Assembly (NCBI GenBank): GCA_002342365.1 | Contig: DDPV01000012.1 | Location: 27,432-43,004, forward strand | Origin: Burkholderiales bacterium UBA2459 | Lineage (GTDB): Bacteria; Pseudomonadota; Gammaproteobacteria; Burkholderiales; Burkholderiaceae_E | Length of the DNA stretch: 15,573 bases | Direction: 5' to 3' | In this document: positions 1 to 7,166 of the stretch, one piece after another | Position numbering within the stretch: the first letter of the stretch is position 1 | How the letters are laid out: every line of letters begins with the position of its first letter | The notes under the pieces: generated by a model | The model's database searches: none | Told to the model about the DNA's origin: nothing | What the model saw: only the letters and a program-made list of their open reading frames with translations | Made by a program: the position numbers and the translations under genes

Positions 1-39
1 GGATTTTCCGGATTGTCAGGGTCGCGAAATCGGTCGCGT
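1..39. other. Window edge downstream of the sigma factor gene
   Basis: These 39 bases lie just after the sigma factor stop codon on the minus strand. Two minus-strand frames are open to the window edge, but neither has an ATG or GTG start here, so I call no gene. In related Burkholderiales a small DUF3619 membrane protein gene often follows this sigma gene (family knowledge). Its start may lie outside the window, or use a non-standard codon overlapping the stop. Nothing further can be supported. Confidence 0.3.
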
Positions 40-630
40 TCAGCGCTTGAGCGCCTGAAGTAGCACGGAGAGGCTGTGCACCGCTCTTGAACAATGGGTT
101 TTTACACTACCCTCGGAACACCCCATGACCAGCGCTGTTTCTTGAACGTCCAATCCCTCCCAATAACGCAGCAGGAAGGCTTCCCGTTGACGTAGCGGCA
201 ATTTTTCAAGCGCGCGCTCAATAAGGTCGAGGCTTTGCTGACGGTTCACGGTGCTTTCGGCACTTTCCGCCACATGGCCTGACTGCGCCGCCAAGCCATC
301 GAGCAGGGCACCCTCGCTCAAGGCCTCATCATCGTCGGGATCGCCCGGAGCGCGAAGATTTCCTACCAGGCTGACCCATAAATTGCGCACGCGTGCGCGC
401 CTGAAATGGTCTCGGATCGTGTTTTGCAACACGCGTTGAAAGAGCAGTGGCCATTCAGCGCTTGGACTCTGGCTGTAGTGCTGGGCGAGCTTCATCATGC
501 TGTCTTGCACAATGTCCAGTGCAAGCTGCTCATCGCGCACCGCGTAAACCGCAGTCTTAAAGGCGCGCTGCTCCACGGCGGCAAGGAAGGCGTCAAGTTC
601 CTGGCGGATTCGGGAACGGTCATCGGACAT
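40..630 (-). CDS. RNA polymerase sigma factor, ECF (sigma-70 family, RpoE-like)
   Basis: This 196-residue protein is predicted to be an alternative sigma factor that directs core RNA polymerase to a specific promoter set. Region 2 spans about residues 15-82, with the core-binding and -10 recognition helices (ALDIVQDSMMKL near 37-48, then an aromatic and arginine-rich helix near 60-82). Region 4 spans about 133-190, with LPLRQREAFLLRYWEG followed by the helix-turn-helix (VMGCSEGSVKTHCSRA, 168-183). The linker (about 93-130) is acidic and low-complexity. The start at base 630 (MSDDRSR) is chosen because the 48-codon upstream extension has no domain character; no clear ribosome-binding site is visible for either choice. 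The gene diverges from ilvI. Homologues sit next to ilvIHC in many Burkholderiales, usually before DUF3619 and DUF3106 genes (recalled synteny), so the regulon is unlikely to be only ilv. No anti-sigma gene is visible in the window. Confidence 0.92.
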   Translation of the reverse strand: MSDDRSRIRQELDAFLAAVEQRAFKTAVYAVRDEQLALDIVQDSMMKLAQHYSQSPSAEWPLLFQRVLQNTIRDHFRRARVRNLWVSLVGNLRAPGDPDDDEALSEGALLDGLAAQSGHVAESAESTVNRQQSLDLIERALEKLPLRQREAFLLRYWEGLDVQETALVMGCSEGSVKTHCSRAVHSLSVLLQALKR

Positions 631-650
631 GGCGCTTGATGCTATCGCAT

Positions 651-679
651 TTGCTCGGCCTGATGCACCGCAGTACACT
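651..679 (+). promoter_or_regulatory. Possible sigma-70-like promoter for ilvIHC
   Basis: TTGCTC at 651-656 (three matches to TTGACA) and TACACT at 674-679 (four matches to TATAAT) are separated by 17 bases, the ideal spacing. The match is weak and such pairs occur by chance. It would give a 5' untranslated leader of roughly 180 bases for ilvI. This is a guess from consensus matching only. Confidence 0.2.
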
Positions 680-726
680 GGAGGGCTTGGGTGAAGCTCA
701 CAAGCAGCGCCTGAACCCCGACAGCT

Positions 727-756
727 TCCGGATGCGCCACAAGCGCCATGTCCGGA
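727..756 (+). repeat. Imperfect inverted repeat in the ilvI leader region
   Basis: TCCGGA at 727-732 pairs with TCCGGA at 751-756. Inside these, GCGC at 734-737 can pair with GCGC at 743-746 around a CACAA loop, leaving an asymmetric internal bulge. It could be an RNA hairpin in the ilv leader or a protein-binding palindrome. GC-rich DNA produces such structures by chance, so function is unproven. Confidence 0.3.
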
Positions 757-865
757 GCGTCCGATCAACCTCACGGGCCTGACTCCAAGGTCTGCGTCTT
801 AGGCGGTTACCCCGCGCAGGCGCCGACGGGTCAGCGACGCCGGATTTTGAAAGGATTTGAACACC

Positions 866-2587
866 ATGGAAATGACTGGCGCAGAAATCGTTTGCCGCTG
901 CCTTCACGAGGAAGGCATCAAGCATTTGTTTGGCTATCCCGGCGGCGCGGTGCTTTTTATCTACGACGAGATTTACAAACAAGACAAGTTCGAACACATC
1001 CTCGTTCGACACGAGCAGGCCGCAGTGCATGCCGCAGACGCTTATGCGCGTTGCACCCAAACAGTGGGCGTCTGCATCGTCACAAGCGGCCCGGGCCTGA
1101 CCAATGCGGTGACCGGTATTGCCACCGCGTACATGGACTCGATTCCCATGGTTGTGATTTCAGGCCAGGTGCCAACGCATGCGATCGGCGAAGACGCCTT
1201 TCAGGAGTGTGATGCGGTCGGCATTACCAGGCCTTGCGTAAAACACAATTTTCTCGTGCGTGACGTCAAAGATCTCGCTCCAACCTTTGCAAAGGCCTTT
1301 CATATCGCACGTTCGGGTCGACCTGGCCCGGTACTGATCGATATCCCGAAAGACATTACGCGCAACAAGTGCAAGTTCCAGTACCCCAAAGAAGTCTCGC
1401 TTCGGTCGTACAACCCCACGGTCAAGGGCCATCAAGGGCAAATTCGCAAAGCCTGTCAAATGCTATTGGCTGCAGAACGGCCTATGATTTATACCGGTGG
1501 TGGTGTGATTCTCGGCGAGGCTTCCGAGGCACTGAATAGCCTTGTGGATCTGCTTGGCGCACCCTGCACCAACACCTTGATGGGCCTGGGTGCTTACCGT
1601 GCCGGCAGCCGGCAATTCTTGGGTATGCCTGGCATGCACGGTACCTATGAGGCGAATATGGCGATGCAGCACTGCGATGTACTGCTTGCAATTGGCGCGC
1701 GCTTTGACGATCGTGTGATTGGAAACCCGAAACACTTTGCTCAAAATCCTCGCAAGATAATCCATATCGATATCGATCCTTCCTCGATTTCAAAGCGCGT
1801 CAAGGTTGATTTGCCCATCGTCGGTGATGTGGGCTATGCGATGAACGAACTCATTGGCCAACTCAAAGATGCCATAGGCGATGCGCCGAGACCTCCAAGC
1901 AAGGCGCTCAAAGCCTGGTGGGAACAGATCGAGCAATGGCAGGCCAAAGATTGCCTGGCCTACAAACAATCTGATGATGTGATCAAGCCGCAGTTTGTGG
2001 TGCAAAAACTCTGGGAGGTCACCGAAGGCGATGCTTACGTCACCTCCGATGTCGGTCAGCACCAGATGTTTGCCGCGCAGTTTTATCCCTTCAACAAGCC
2101 GCGACGTTGGATCAACTCTGGCGGCTTAGGGACGATGGGTGTGGGCTTACCCTACGCCATGGGTGTCTTGCTAGCCCATCCGGGGTCTCAGGTTGCTTGT
2201 ATCACGGGTGAGGGTTCGATTCAGATGAATATTCAGGAGCTTTCGACCTGCAAGCAGTATCAACTGCCGGTGAAGGTGATCAATCTGAATAACCGCTATT
2301 TGGGCATGGTGCGTCAGTGGCAGGAAATTGAATACGGTAGCCGCTATTCCCAGTCCTACATGGATGCATTGCCGGACTTCGTGGGACTTGCCCAAGCCTA
2401 CGGCCATATCGGTATGAAAATTGAAAGACCCGAAGATGTCGAGCCTGCGCTGAGAGAAGCCTTTGGCAAATACAAGGATCGCCTGGTTTTTATGGATTTC
2501 ATTACCGATCAGACGGAAAACGTGTGGCCGATGGTGCAAGGAGGCAAAGGGCTCACCGAGATGATTCTTGGATCTGAAGATCTCTGA
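866..2587 (+). CDS. ilvI: Acetolactate synthase large (catalytic) subunit
   Basis: This enzyme condenses two pyruvates to acetolactate, or pyruvate with 2-oxobutyrate to acetohydroxybutyrate, the first common step of branched-chain amino acid synthesis; it needs thiamine diphosphate (TPP), Mg and FAD. It has 573 residues, close to E. coli IlvI (574). The N-terminal TPP domain has FGYPGGAV (22-29) and the catalytic glutamate E50 in VRHEQAAVHAAD. The central FAD-associated domain has GMHGTYEAN (256-264) and the ARFDDR segment (278-283). The C-terminal TPP domain has GGLGTMG (419-425) and a metal/TPP motif running from GEG (448-450) to NN (475-476). That motif carries glutamate where most family members have aspartate. 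The start is ATG 866: AAAGGA at 850-855 is correctly spaced for it, but only one base before the in-frame TTG at 857. IlvH is encoded 9 bases downstream as its regulatory partner. The symbol ilvB is also used for this gene. Confidence 0.97.
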   Translation: MEMTGAEIVCRCLHEEGIKHLFGYPGGAVLFIYDEIYKQDKFEHILVRHEQAAVHAADAYARCTQTVGVCIVTSGPGLTNAVTGIATAYMDSIPMVVISGQVPTHAIGEDAFQECDAVGITRPCVKHNFLVRDVKDLAPTFAKAFHIARSGRPGPVLIDIPKDITRNKCKFQYPKEVSLRSYNPTVKGHQGQIRKACQMLLAAERPMIYTGGGVILGEASEALNSLVDLLGAPCTNTLMGLGAYRAGSRQFLGMPGMHGTYEANMAMQHCDVLLAIGARFDDRVIGNPKHFAQNPRKIIHIDIDPSSISKRVKVDLPIVGDVGYAMNELIGQLKDAIGDAPRPPSKALKAWWEQIEQWQAKDCLAYKQSDDVIKPQFVVQKLWEVTEGDAYVTSDVGQHQMFAAQFYPFNKPRRWINSGGLGTMGVGLPYAMGVLLAHPGSQVACITGEGSIQMNIQELSTCKQYQLPVKVINLNNRYLGMVRQWQEIEYGSRYSQSYMDALPDFVGLAQAYGHIGMKIERPEDVEPALREAFGKYKDRLVFMDFITDQTENVWPMVQGGKGLTEMILGSEDL

Positions 2588-2596
2588 GGCTTGGCC

Positions 2597-3088
2597 ATGC
2601 GACATATCATTTCCATACTTCTGGAAAACGAACCTGGGGCTTTGTCCCGGGTTGTCGGTTTGTTTTCCGCGCGCGGTTACAACATCGAAGCGCTTACGGT
2701 TGCGCCCACCGAGGATCAGTCGCTGTCCAGAATGACGATTGCGACATCGGGCTCGGATGATGTGATTGAACAGATCACCAAGCAACTGAACCGGTTGATT
2801 GACGTGGTCAAGGTGGTTGATCTGACCGAGAGTGCCCATATTGAGCGAGAACTGATGCTGATCAAGGTCCGGGCCGTAGGCAAGGAGCGCGAAGAAATGA
2901 AGCGCATGGCCGATATTTTTCGTGGCCGGGTGATTGATGTCACGGAAAAGACCTACACGATTGAGGTCACAGGCGATGGCCGCAAACTCGATGCCTTTAT
3001 TGAAGCGATCGAGCGCTCGGCGATTATCGAAACCGTCCGTACCGGGACCTCAGGCATTGCGCGTGGCGAGCGCGTGTTGCGCACCTAG
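2597..3088 (+). CDS. ilvH: Acetolactate synthase small (regulatory) subunit
   Basis: This subunit binds the catalytic subunit, activates it and confers feedback inhibition by valine. Its 163 residues equal the length of E. coli IlvH. An N-terminal ACT domain occupies about residues 4-77 (LLENEPGALSRVVGLFSARG), and the small-subunit C-terminal domain runs from about 83 to 158 (IFRGRVIDV, KLDAFIEAI). Residues N11, G14 and N29, which in E. coli IlvH lie at the valine-binding ACT interface, are all present, so valine sensitivity is a reasonable inference. ATG 2597 is chosen over an in-frame TTG at 2591 because GAGG at 2586-2589, overlapping the ilvI stop, is 7 bases upstream of it. That arrangement suggests translational coupling to ilvI. 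Confidence 0.97.
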   Translation: MRHIISILLENEPGALSRVVGLFSARGYNIEALTVAPTEDQSLSRMTIATSGSDDVIEQITKQLNRLIDVVKVVDLTESAHIERELMLIKVRAVGKEREEMKRMADIFRGRVIDVTEKTYTIEVTGDGRKLDAFIEAIERSAIIETVRTGTSGIARGERVLRT

Positions 3089-3148
3089 CTATCGGCCGGA
3101 ACGCAAGACCGCAGGCCGGATTTCACCCATCAAAATAAGGAGAACGAT

Positions 3149-4165
3149 ATGAAAGTTTATTACGATAAAGACTGCGATCTCAAGCTCATCAAAGGACGCA
3201 AGGTCGCTGTGATCGGTTATGGATCCCAGGGTCATGCGCATGCGCAAAATCTTCATGACTCCGGAGCCAAGGTGGTCGTTGGTGTGCGCAAAGGCGGGCC
3301 CTCATGGGACAAGGTCAAGAAAGCTTCACTCAAACCTGCCGAAATCGCCGACGCTGTTAACGGCGCCGATTTCGTGATGCTTTTGATGCCCGATGAACAC
3401 ATCGGTGATGTGTATCGCAGCGACATCGAGCCCAACCTGAAAAAGGGCGCAACGCTGGCCTTTGCACATGGATTCAATATTCATTACGGTCAGGTCAGCC
3501 CGCGCCAGGATATCGATGTGGTGATGGTGGCTCCCAAGGCGCCAGGGCACACTGTTCGGTCGACTTATGTGCAAGGCGGTGGCGTGCCCATGCTGGTTGC
3601 GGTTCACCAGGATCAATCAAAGCAAGCGCGCGAGCTTGCGCTTTCTTATGCCTGCGCCATCGGCGGTGGCAAGGCGGGCATTATTGAAACCAATTTCCGC
3701 GAGGAAACAGAAACCGATTTGTTCGGCGAGCAGGTTGTGTTGTGTGGGGGCACCGTCGAATTGATCAAAGCGGGCTATGAAACGCTTGTTGAGGCCGGTT
3801 ATGCGCCGGAAATGGCTTATTTCGAATGCTTGCATGAGCTCAAGCTGATTGTTGATTTGATTTATGAAGGCGGAATCGCCAACATGAATTATTCGATTTC
3901 CAACAACGCTGAATTTGGCGAGTATGTTTCCGGCCAGCGGATTATTACCGAGCAGACCAAGGCGGAGATGAAGCGGATTTTGGCCGATATTCAGACCGGC
4001 GAGTATGCTAAACGCTTCATTTTGGAGAACAAAGCTGGTGCGCCAACGCTGCTGTCCAAGCGCCGTATCATGGCTGAGCACTCAATCGAGGTGGTCGGGG
4101 AAACCTTGCGCGCAATGATGCCTTGGATTAAAAACAATAAACTGGTCGATAAGTCGCGCAATTGA
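3149..4165 (+). CDS. ilvC: Ketol-acid reductoisomerase, class I (short form)
   Basis: This cytosolic enzyme uses NADPH and Mg to isomerise and reduce acetolactate or acetohydroxybutyrate to the 2,3-dihydroxy acids, the step after IlvIH. Its 338 residues match the short class I family. The Rossmann domain begins with GYGSQGHA (23-30). Expected catalytic and metal residues are present: H107 in AHGFNI, K130, D190 and E194 in the DLFGEQ segment, then E226, E230 and S251 in the all-helical knotted C-terminal domain (about 183-328). A strong ribosome-binding site, AAGGAG at 3137-3142, sits 6 bases before the ATG. The 60-base gap from ilvH contains a GGCCGG direct repeat that could form only a short stem. 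Nothing suggests truncation. Confidence 0.98.
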   Translation: MKVYYDKDCDLKLIKGRKVAVIGYGSQGHAHAQNLHDSGAKVVVGVRKGGPSWDKVKKASLKPAEIADAVNGADFVMLLMPDEHIGDVYRSDIEPNLKKGATLAFAHGFNIHYGQVSPRQDIDVVMVAPKAPGHTVRSTYVQGGGVPMLVAVHQDQSKQARELALSYACAIGGGKAGIIETNFREETETDLFGEQVVLCGGTVELIKAGYETLVEAGYAPEMAYFECLHELKLIVDLIYEGGIANMNYSISNNAEFGEYVSGQRIITEQTKAEMKRILADIQTGEYAKRFILENKAGAPTLLSKRRIMAEHSIEVVGETLRAMMPWIKNNKLVDKSRN

Positions 4166-4182
4166 CGCGACTCGGATAGCGC

Positions 4183-4845
4183 ATGCGTCAATTTCCTTGG
4201 CCGCACCCGATCATCGCCAGGGAGGGCTGGCCTTTTCTGGCCATTGCTGTCTTGGCGGCCATGCTCGCCGACTCCTGGCTGGGCTCGTTTTTCAGCGGTT
4301 TGCTCTGGTTGCTGGCGCTTTTCGTACTCCAGTTCTTCCGTGATCCGCCGCGCGTTGGATCGGCCGATCCCGATGATGTGTTGTCTCCAGCGGACGGGCG
4401 AATCGTTGCGATTGAAACCTGCGAGGATGTTTATGCTGCGCGATCGGCACTCAAGATCAGCGTCTTCATGAATGTGTTTAACGTTCACTCGAATCGCGCG
4501 CCGGTTGGCGGGCGTATCGAGCAGGTCAGCTACTTCAGCGGCCAATTTTTCAACGCAGCCATCGACAAGGCCTCAAGCGAAAACGAGCGTAACGCCATCC
4601 TGATCCGCGACCCTAGCGGGCGTTTGGTGACGGCGGTGCAAATCGCTGGTTTGATTGCCCGGCGAATTCTTTGCTATGTGCAGCCCGGCGACGAGCTCGA
4701 AAGAGCCTCGCGCTACGGATTTATCCGCTTCGGATCGCGGGTAGACGTCTACCTGCCCGTAGGGTCTCGTCCGCAGGTGTTTGTCGGGCAAATCGTTAAG
4801 GCGACCAGCACGGTGCTGGCTAAGCTGGAGCCCGAGGATGCCTGA
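4183..4845 (+). CDS. psd: Phosphatidylserine decarboxylase, short (PSD-A-like) form
   Basis: This enzyme decarboxylates phosphatidylserine to phosphatidylethanolamine at the inner membrane, using a pyruvoyl group made by self-cleavage. It has 220 residues, typical of the short form and shorter than E. coli Psd. The N-terminal hydrophobic stretch (about 16-52) is a probable one- or two-pass membrane anchor. Conserved elements are LSPADGRI with D71, FNVHSNR with H102, and the self-cleavage site RFGSR, where cleavage between G184 and S185 would leave S185 as the pyruvoyl group of the small alpha chain. D71, H102 and S185 plausibly form the self-processing triad. It starts 17 bases after ilvC with only a weak ribosome-binding sequence (CGGAT, 4173-4177). 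Its last 8 bases overlap pssA, the preceding enzyme in the pathway. Confidence 0.94.
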   Translation: MRQFPWPHPIIAREGWPFLAIAVLAAMLADSWLGSFFSGLLWLLALFVLQFFRDPPRVGSADPDDVLSPADGRIVAIETCEDVYAARSALKISVFMNVFNVHSNRAPVGGRIEQVSYFSGQFFNAAIDKASSENERNAILIRDPSGRLVTAVQIAGLIARRILCYVQPGDELERASRYGFIRFGSRVDVYLPVGSRPQVFVGQIVKATSTVLAKLEPEDA

Positions 4846-5689
4846 AGAGGACAAGGGTACTTGCGCCGAAGGCGATCGTCCGCCAGGCAAACCCCTGTTC
4901 ATCGAAGCTCAAGGCCAGCAAAGCAAACGCCGACCGCGCGGCGTGTACTGGCTACCGAATTTGCTGACCACCGCCTCGCTTTTTTGCGGCTTTACCTCGA
5001 TTGTGCAAGGCATGAACCATCGCTTCGATCTTGCGGCGATCCTGTGTTTTTGTGCGCTGATCTTTGACAGTCTTGACGGCCGGGTTGCCCGCTGGACAGG
5101 CACAACCAGCGCCTTTGGCGAGCAGTACGACAGCCTCTCGGATATGGTCTCTTTTGGCGCAGCCCCAGCCTTGATCATGTACGAGTGGGCGCTTAAAGGC
5201 TTGGGAAAGTTCGGCTGGGTGGCCGCCTTTGTCTATGTTGCCGGCGCCGCGCTACGCTTGGCACGTTTCAACACCAATCTGGGCGTGGTCGACAAGCGTT
5301 TTTTTCAGGGCTTGCCTTCCCCTGCAGCAGCCGCGATGGTGGTCGGACTGATCTGGGCGTTTACTGAGCTCGAGGCCTCAAATCTTGTTGAATGGCGCGG
5401 ACCTGACCTGGCTCTGCTGGGCTGGCTACTCACGGTTTACGCCGGTCTCACGATGGTATCGAATGCACCTTTTTACAGCTTTAAAACTTTCAACGCCCGA
5501 AGACGCGTGTCCTTCATGACCGCCTTTGCCTTCATGCTGGTCTTTGGATTGGTGTCGCTTGATCCGGCGGTGGTGCTCTTTTTGTTTTTTCTTGGCTATG
5601 GTCTCTCGGGTTGGTGTTACGCCGGCTGGTTGAGCGCCAAAGGCTTGCCTTCTCCTTTCGCCCGGCATGGAACCGACGCCACAAGTTGA
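4838..5689 (+). CDS. pssA: CDP-diacylglycerol--serine O-phosphatidyltransferase
   Basis: This integral membrane enzyme makes phosphatidylserine from CDP-diacylglycerol and serine, supplying the substrate of Psd. The CDP-alcohol phosphotransferase motif is complete: D77, D80, G81, A84, R85, G94, D98 and D102 with canonical spacing (DSLDGRVAR, then GEQYDSLSD). Later family landmarks are ALRLARFN (138-145) and FFQGLPSPAAA (155-165). About 30 polar N-terminal residues precede multiple hydrophobic segments, starting near 39-59, 63-79, 124-140, 162-176, 190-208 and 227-262. The product is 283 residues. ATG 4838 is chosen because GGAG at 4827-4830 is 7 bases upstream; an in-frame extension back to 4781 looks spurious. 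The 8-base overlap with psd implies translational coupling of two consecutive pathway steps. Confidence 0.95.
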   Translation: MPEEDKGTCAEGDRPPGKPLFIEAQGQQSKRRPRGVYWLPNLLTTASLFCGFTSIVQGMNHRFDLAAILCFCALIFDSLDGRVARWTGTTSAFGEQYDSLSDMVSFGAAPALIMYEWALKGLGKFGWVAAFVYVAGAALRLARFNTNLGVVDKRFFQGLPSPAAAAMVVGLIWAFTELEASNLVEWRGPDLALLGWLLTVYAGLTMVSNAPFYSFKTFNARRRVSFMTAFAFMLVFGLVSLDPAVVLFLFFLGYGLSGWCYAGWLSAKGLPSPFARHGTDATS

Positions 5690-5702
5690 CAGTCTGCGTT
5701 CG

Positions 5703-6617
5703 ATGCCGCAAGCATCCAAACGCATGCTGATTGCCGGAAACTGGAAAATGCACGGGCGCTTGGAAAGTGCAAGGGCTTTGGCTGAGGACATCGCGGCAGC
5801 AATAAGGGAGAACGAGGCCTTAAGGGCGGTCGATTGGTTGATTTGTCCGCCTTTTGTGCATCTTCCTGTTGTCGCTGCTGCGCTGCAACGAAGCGCTGAC
5901 GCATCCTCGGATATCAACGCGCTTGCGTGGTCGGCGCGTCAAAACGACAAAACCACTGTCGGGCGGCAACACGCAAAGGATATTCCCCTTTATCTGGGCG
6001 CGCAAAACCTTGCTGCGCAGTCCGATGGCGCATGGACCGGTGAAGTCAGTGGACCGATGTTGCTTGACTGTGGTTGCGCAGCGGTGATCCTTGGCCACTC
6101 GGAGCGTCGTCAGCATTTTTACGAAACCGATGCGATGATCGCGACAAAGCTTTGCCTTGCGATCGCTTCGGGTCTGGTGGTGCTGTTGTGCGTGGGTGAG
6201 TCTGAGCAAGCGCGGCATGAGGGTCGCACCGAGGCGGTCATTGCCAAACAGCTTGAGGTGCTTACCGAGTTGCCACCCGGCCAGAGGGAAGCGGCTTTTC
6301 AGCCTGTGATCGCTTATGAGCCGCTCTGGGCCATTGGCAGCGGGCGCAGTGCAAACCCTGAAGATGCCCAAAAGGTTCATGCCAGCATACGCAAACAGAT
6401 GCTGGATGCTGGTTTTGCCGCGGCCCATTTGCGGATTCTTTATGGGGGCTCGGTCAAACCCGAGAATGCGGCAGCGCTATTTGCCATGCCCGATATCGAT
6501 GGCGCGCTTGTGGGAGGCGCAGCGCTCGAGGCAAAGCAGTTCCTTGCCATCGGCGAGGCGGCCATTCGACGTATCATTGCGCCTGTCCCCGAGGAAAGGA
6601 AATCATGGCCTGGTTAA
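5703..6617 (+). CDS. tpiA: Triosephosphate isomerase with an unusual internal insertion
   Basis: This cytosolic glycolytic enzyme interconverts dihydroxyacetone phosphate and glyceraldehyde 3-phosphate. The catalytic set is intact: N13 and K15 in AGNWKMHG, H132 in LGHSERR, E206 in AYEPLWAIGSG, and the phosphate-binding YGGSVKP (247-253). Numbering is from ATG 5703. The protein has 304 residues, whereas the family is usually about 250. Most of the excess is a segment of about 30 residues after helix 2 (roughly residues 62-95) before LGAQNL. The start is uncertain: ATG 5667 (316 residues, overlapping pssA), 5703, or 5724 (297 residues, beginning immediately before IAGNWKM) all lack a good ribosome-binding site. 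I chose 5703, 13 bases after the pssA stop. The 3' end overlaps secG by 13 bases. The frame is open throughout and the insertion does not look like a frameshift. Confidence 0.95.
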   Translation: MPQASKRMLIAGNWKMHGRLESARALAEDIAAAIRENEALRAVDWLICPPFVHLPVVAAALQRSADASSDINALAWSARQNDKTTVGRQHAKDIPLYLGAQNLAAQSDGAWTGEVSGPMLLDCGCAAVILGHSERRQHFYETDAMIATKLCLAIASGLVVLLCVGESEQARHEGRTEAVIAKQLEVLTELPPGQREAAFQPVIAYEPLWAIGSGRSANPEDAQKVHASIRKQMLDAGFAAAHLRILYGGSVKPENAAALFAMPDIDGALVGGAALEAKQFLAIGEAAIRRIIAPVPEERKSWPG

Positions 6618-7054
6618 GTTCTGTGTTGCTGGTGGTGCAGGTGTTGTGCGCGCTCGCGGTGATCGTGCTCGTCCTAATTCAACAGGGCAAAGGCGCCGAA
6701 ATGGGCGCTGCCTTCGGATCATCAGGTGGCGGGGCAAGCGGGAGTTTGTTCGGTGCAACCGGCTCGGCCAACTTTTTGAGCCGGGCAACTGCGATTGCTG
6801 CGACACTTTTTTTTACTGCAACCTTGGGTTTGGCTTATCTGGGCAATTCAGCCGCTAAGTCTTCGCAGCTTCCCAAAAGCGTGATGGAGCAAGGTCCGAC
6901 TTCTCAGATTCCAGGCCAGACAGGCAGCACGCCGGCCACAAACCCACCCGCTGCGGTGCCGAATCCTGCGGCCAACAGTGTGCCCACTGTGACCCCCCAG
7001 GCCGCGCCGTCGCCGGCCGTACCCACGGTGCCAGCAGGCGAAAAAACCAAGTAG
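6605..7054 (+). CDS. secG: Preprotein translocase subunit SecG
   Basis: This is a small inner-membrane subunit of the SecYEG export channel that improves SecA-driven translocation. The 149-residue protein has two membrane segments (about 3-25 and 59-80). They are joined by the conserved cytoplasmic LIQQGKGAEMGAAFG segment (24-38) and a glycine-rich stretch (38-54) preceding the conserved SANFLSRATA. After the second membrane segment comes a tail of about 65 residues rich in proline, alanine, threonine and serine, typical of betaproteobacterial SecG in character. AAAGGA at 6595-6600 lies 4 bases before the ATG and GAGG at 6591-6594 lies 10 bases before it. The start lies inside the tpiA 3' end, so translation is probably coupled. 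The tRNA-Leu gene begins 14 bases after the stop. Confidence 0.95.
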   Translation: MAWLSSVLLVVQVLCALAVIVLVLIQQGKGAEMGAAFGSSGGGASGSLFGATGSANFLSRATAIAATLFFTATLGLAYLGNSAAKSSQLPKSVMEQGPTSQIPGQTGSTPATNPPAAVPNPAANSVPTVTPQAAPSPAVPTVPAGEKTK

Positions 7055-7068
7055 AATGCGAGCCGCGA

Positions 7069-7153
7069 GCCGACGTGGTGAAATTGGTAGACACGCTATC
7101 TTGAGGGGGTAGTGGCGAAAGCTGTGCGAGTTCGAGTCTCGCCGTCGGCACCA
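7069..7153 (+). tRNA. tRNA-Leu (anticodon GAG)
   Basis: This is a complete class II tRNA of 85 bases including an encoded CCA. The acceptor stem GCCGACG (7069-7075) pairs perfectly with CGTCGGC (7143-7149), followed by discriminator A and CCA (7151-7153). The D arm is GTG/CAC around AAATTGGTAGA. The anticodon stem is CTATC/GGTAG with one T-G wobble, and the loop TTGAGGG gives anticodon GAG at 7103-7105, reading CTC and CTT. The long variable arm (about 7113-7125) is characteristic of leucine tRNAs. The T arm is GCGAG-TTCGAGT-CTCGC (7126-7142). It sits between secG and nuoA in the same direction with no visible terminator, so the mature tRNA may have to be cut from a longer transcript. Confidence 0.97.
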
Positions 7154-7166
7154 CAACGATAAGGCT

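Larger units (their letters stand above)
631..865. promoter_or_regulatory. Divergent intergenic region between sigma factor gene and ilvI
   Basis: This 235-base gap separates two divergent starts, so it must contain both promoters and any ilv control element. I see an imperfect hairpin at 727-756 and a weak sigma-70-like promoter at 651-679, both entered separately. I find no leader peptide rich in Leu, Val or Ile codons and no hairpin followed by a T run, so classical ilv attenuation is not supported. A polypurine ribosome-binding site for ilvI (AAAGGA) lies at the right edge, 850-855. Confidence 0.5.

Noticed and set aside
663..782. Short plus-strand frame of 39 codons in the ilvI leader, considered as a leader peptide
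   Set aside because: It has no ribosome-binding site and no run of Leu, Val or Ile codons, and no terminator/antiterminator stems follow it.
857..865. TTG 857 as the ilvI start
   Set aside because: AAAGGA at 850-855 is only one base away from TTG 857 but 10 bases from ATG 866, and the family begins with a MEM-type N-terminus.
748..1212. Plus-strand open frame of 154 codons overlapping the start of ilvI
   Set aside because: It runs out of frame through the well-supported ilvI coding sequence, has arginine- and histidine-rich composition typical of a shadow frame, and shows no domain.
2171..2839. Minus-strand open frame of 222 codons across ilvI and ilvH
   Set aside because: It lies antisense to two conserved genes and spans their junction, and its translation has no recognisable domain. 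Long antisense frames are expected in DNA of this composition.
3093..3114. GGCCGG repeats in the ilvH-ilvC gap as a regulatory stem
   Set aside because: Only about 5 pairs can form (CGGCC with GGCCG) around a 16-base loop; this is not distinguishable from chance in GC-rich sequence.
7069..7153. tRNA-Leu as an attachment site for an integrated element
   Set aside because: There is no integrase gene, no repeated tRNA 3' end nearby, and the flanking genes are conserved housekeeping genes.
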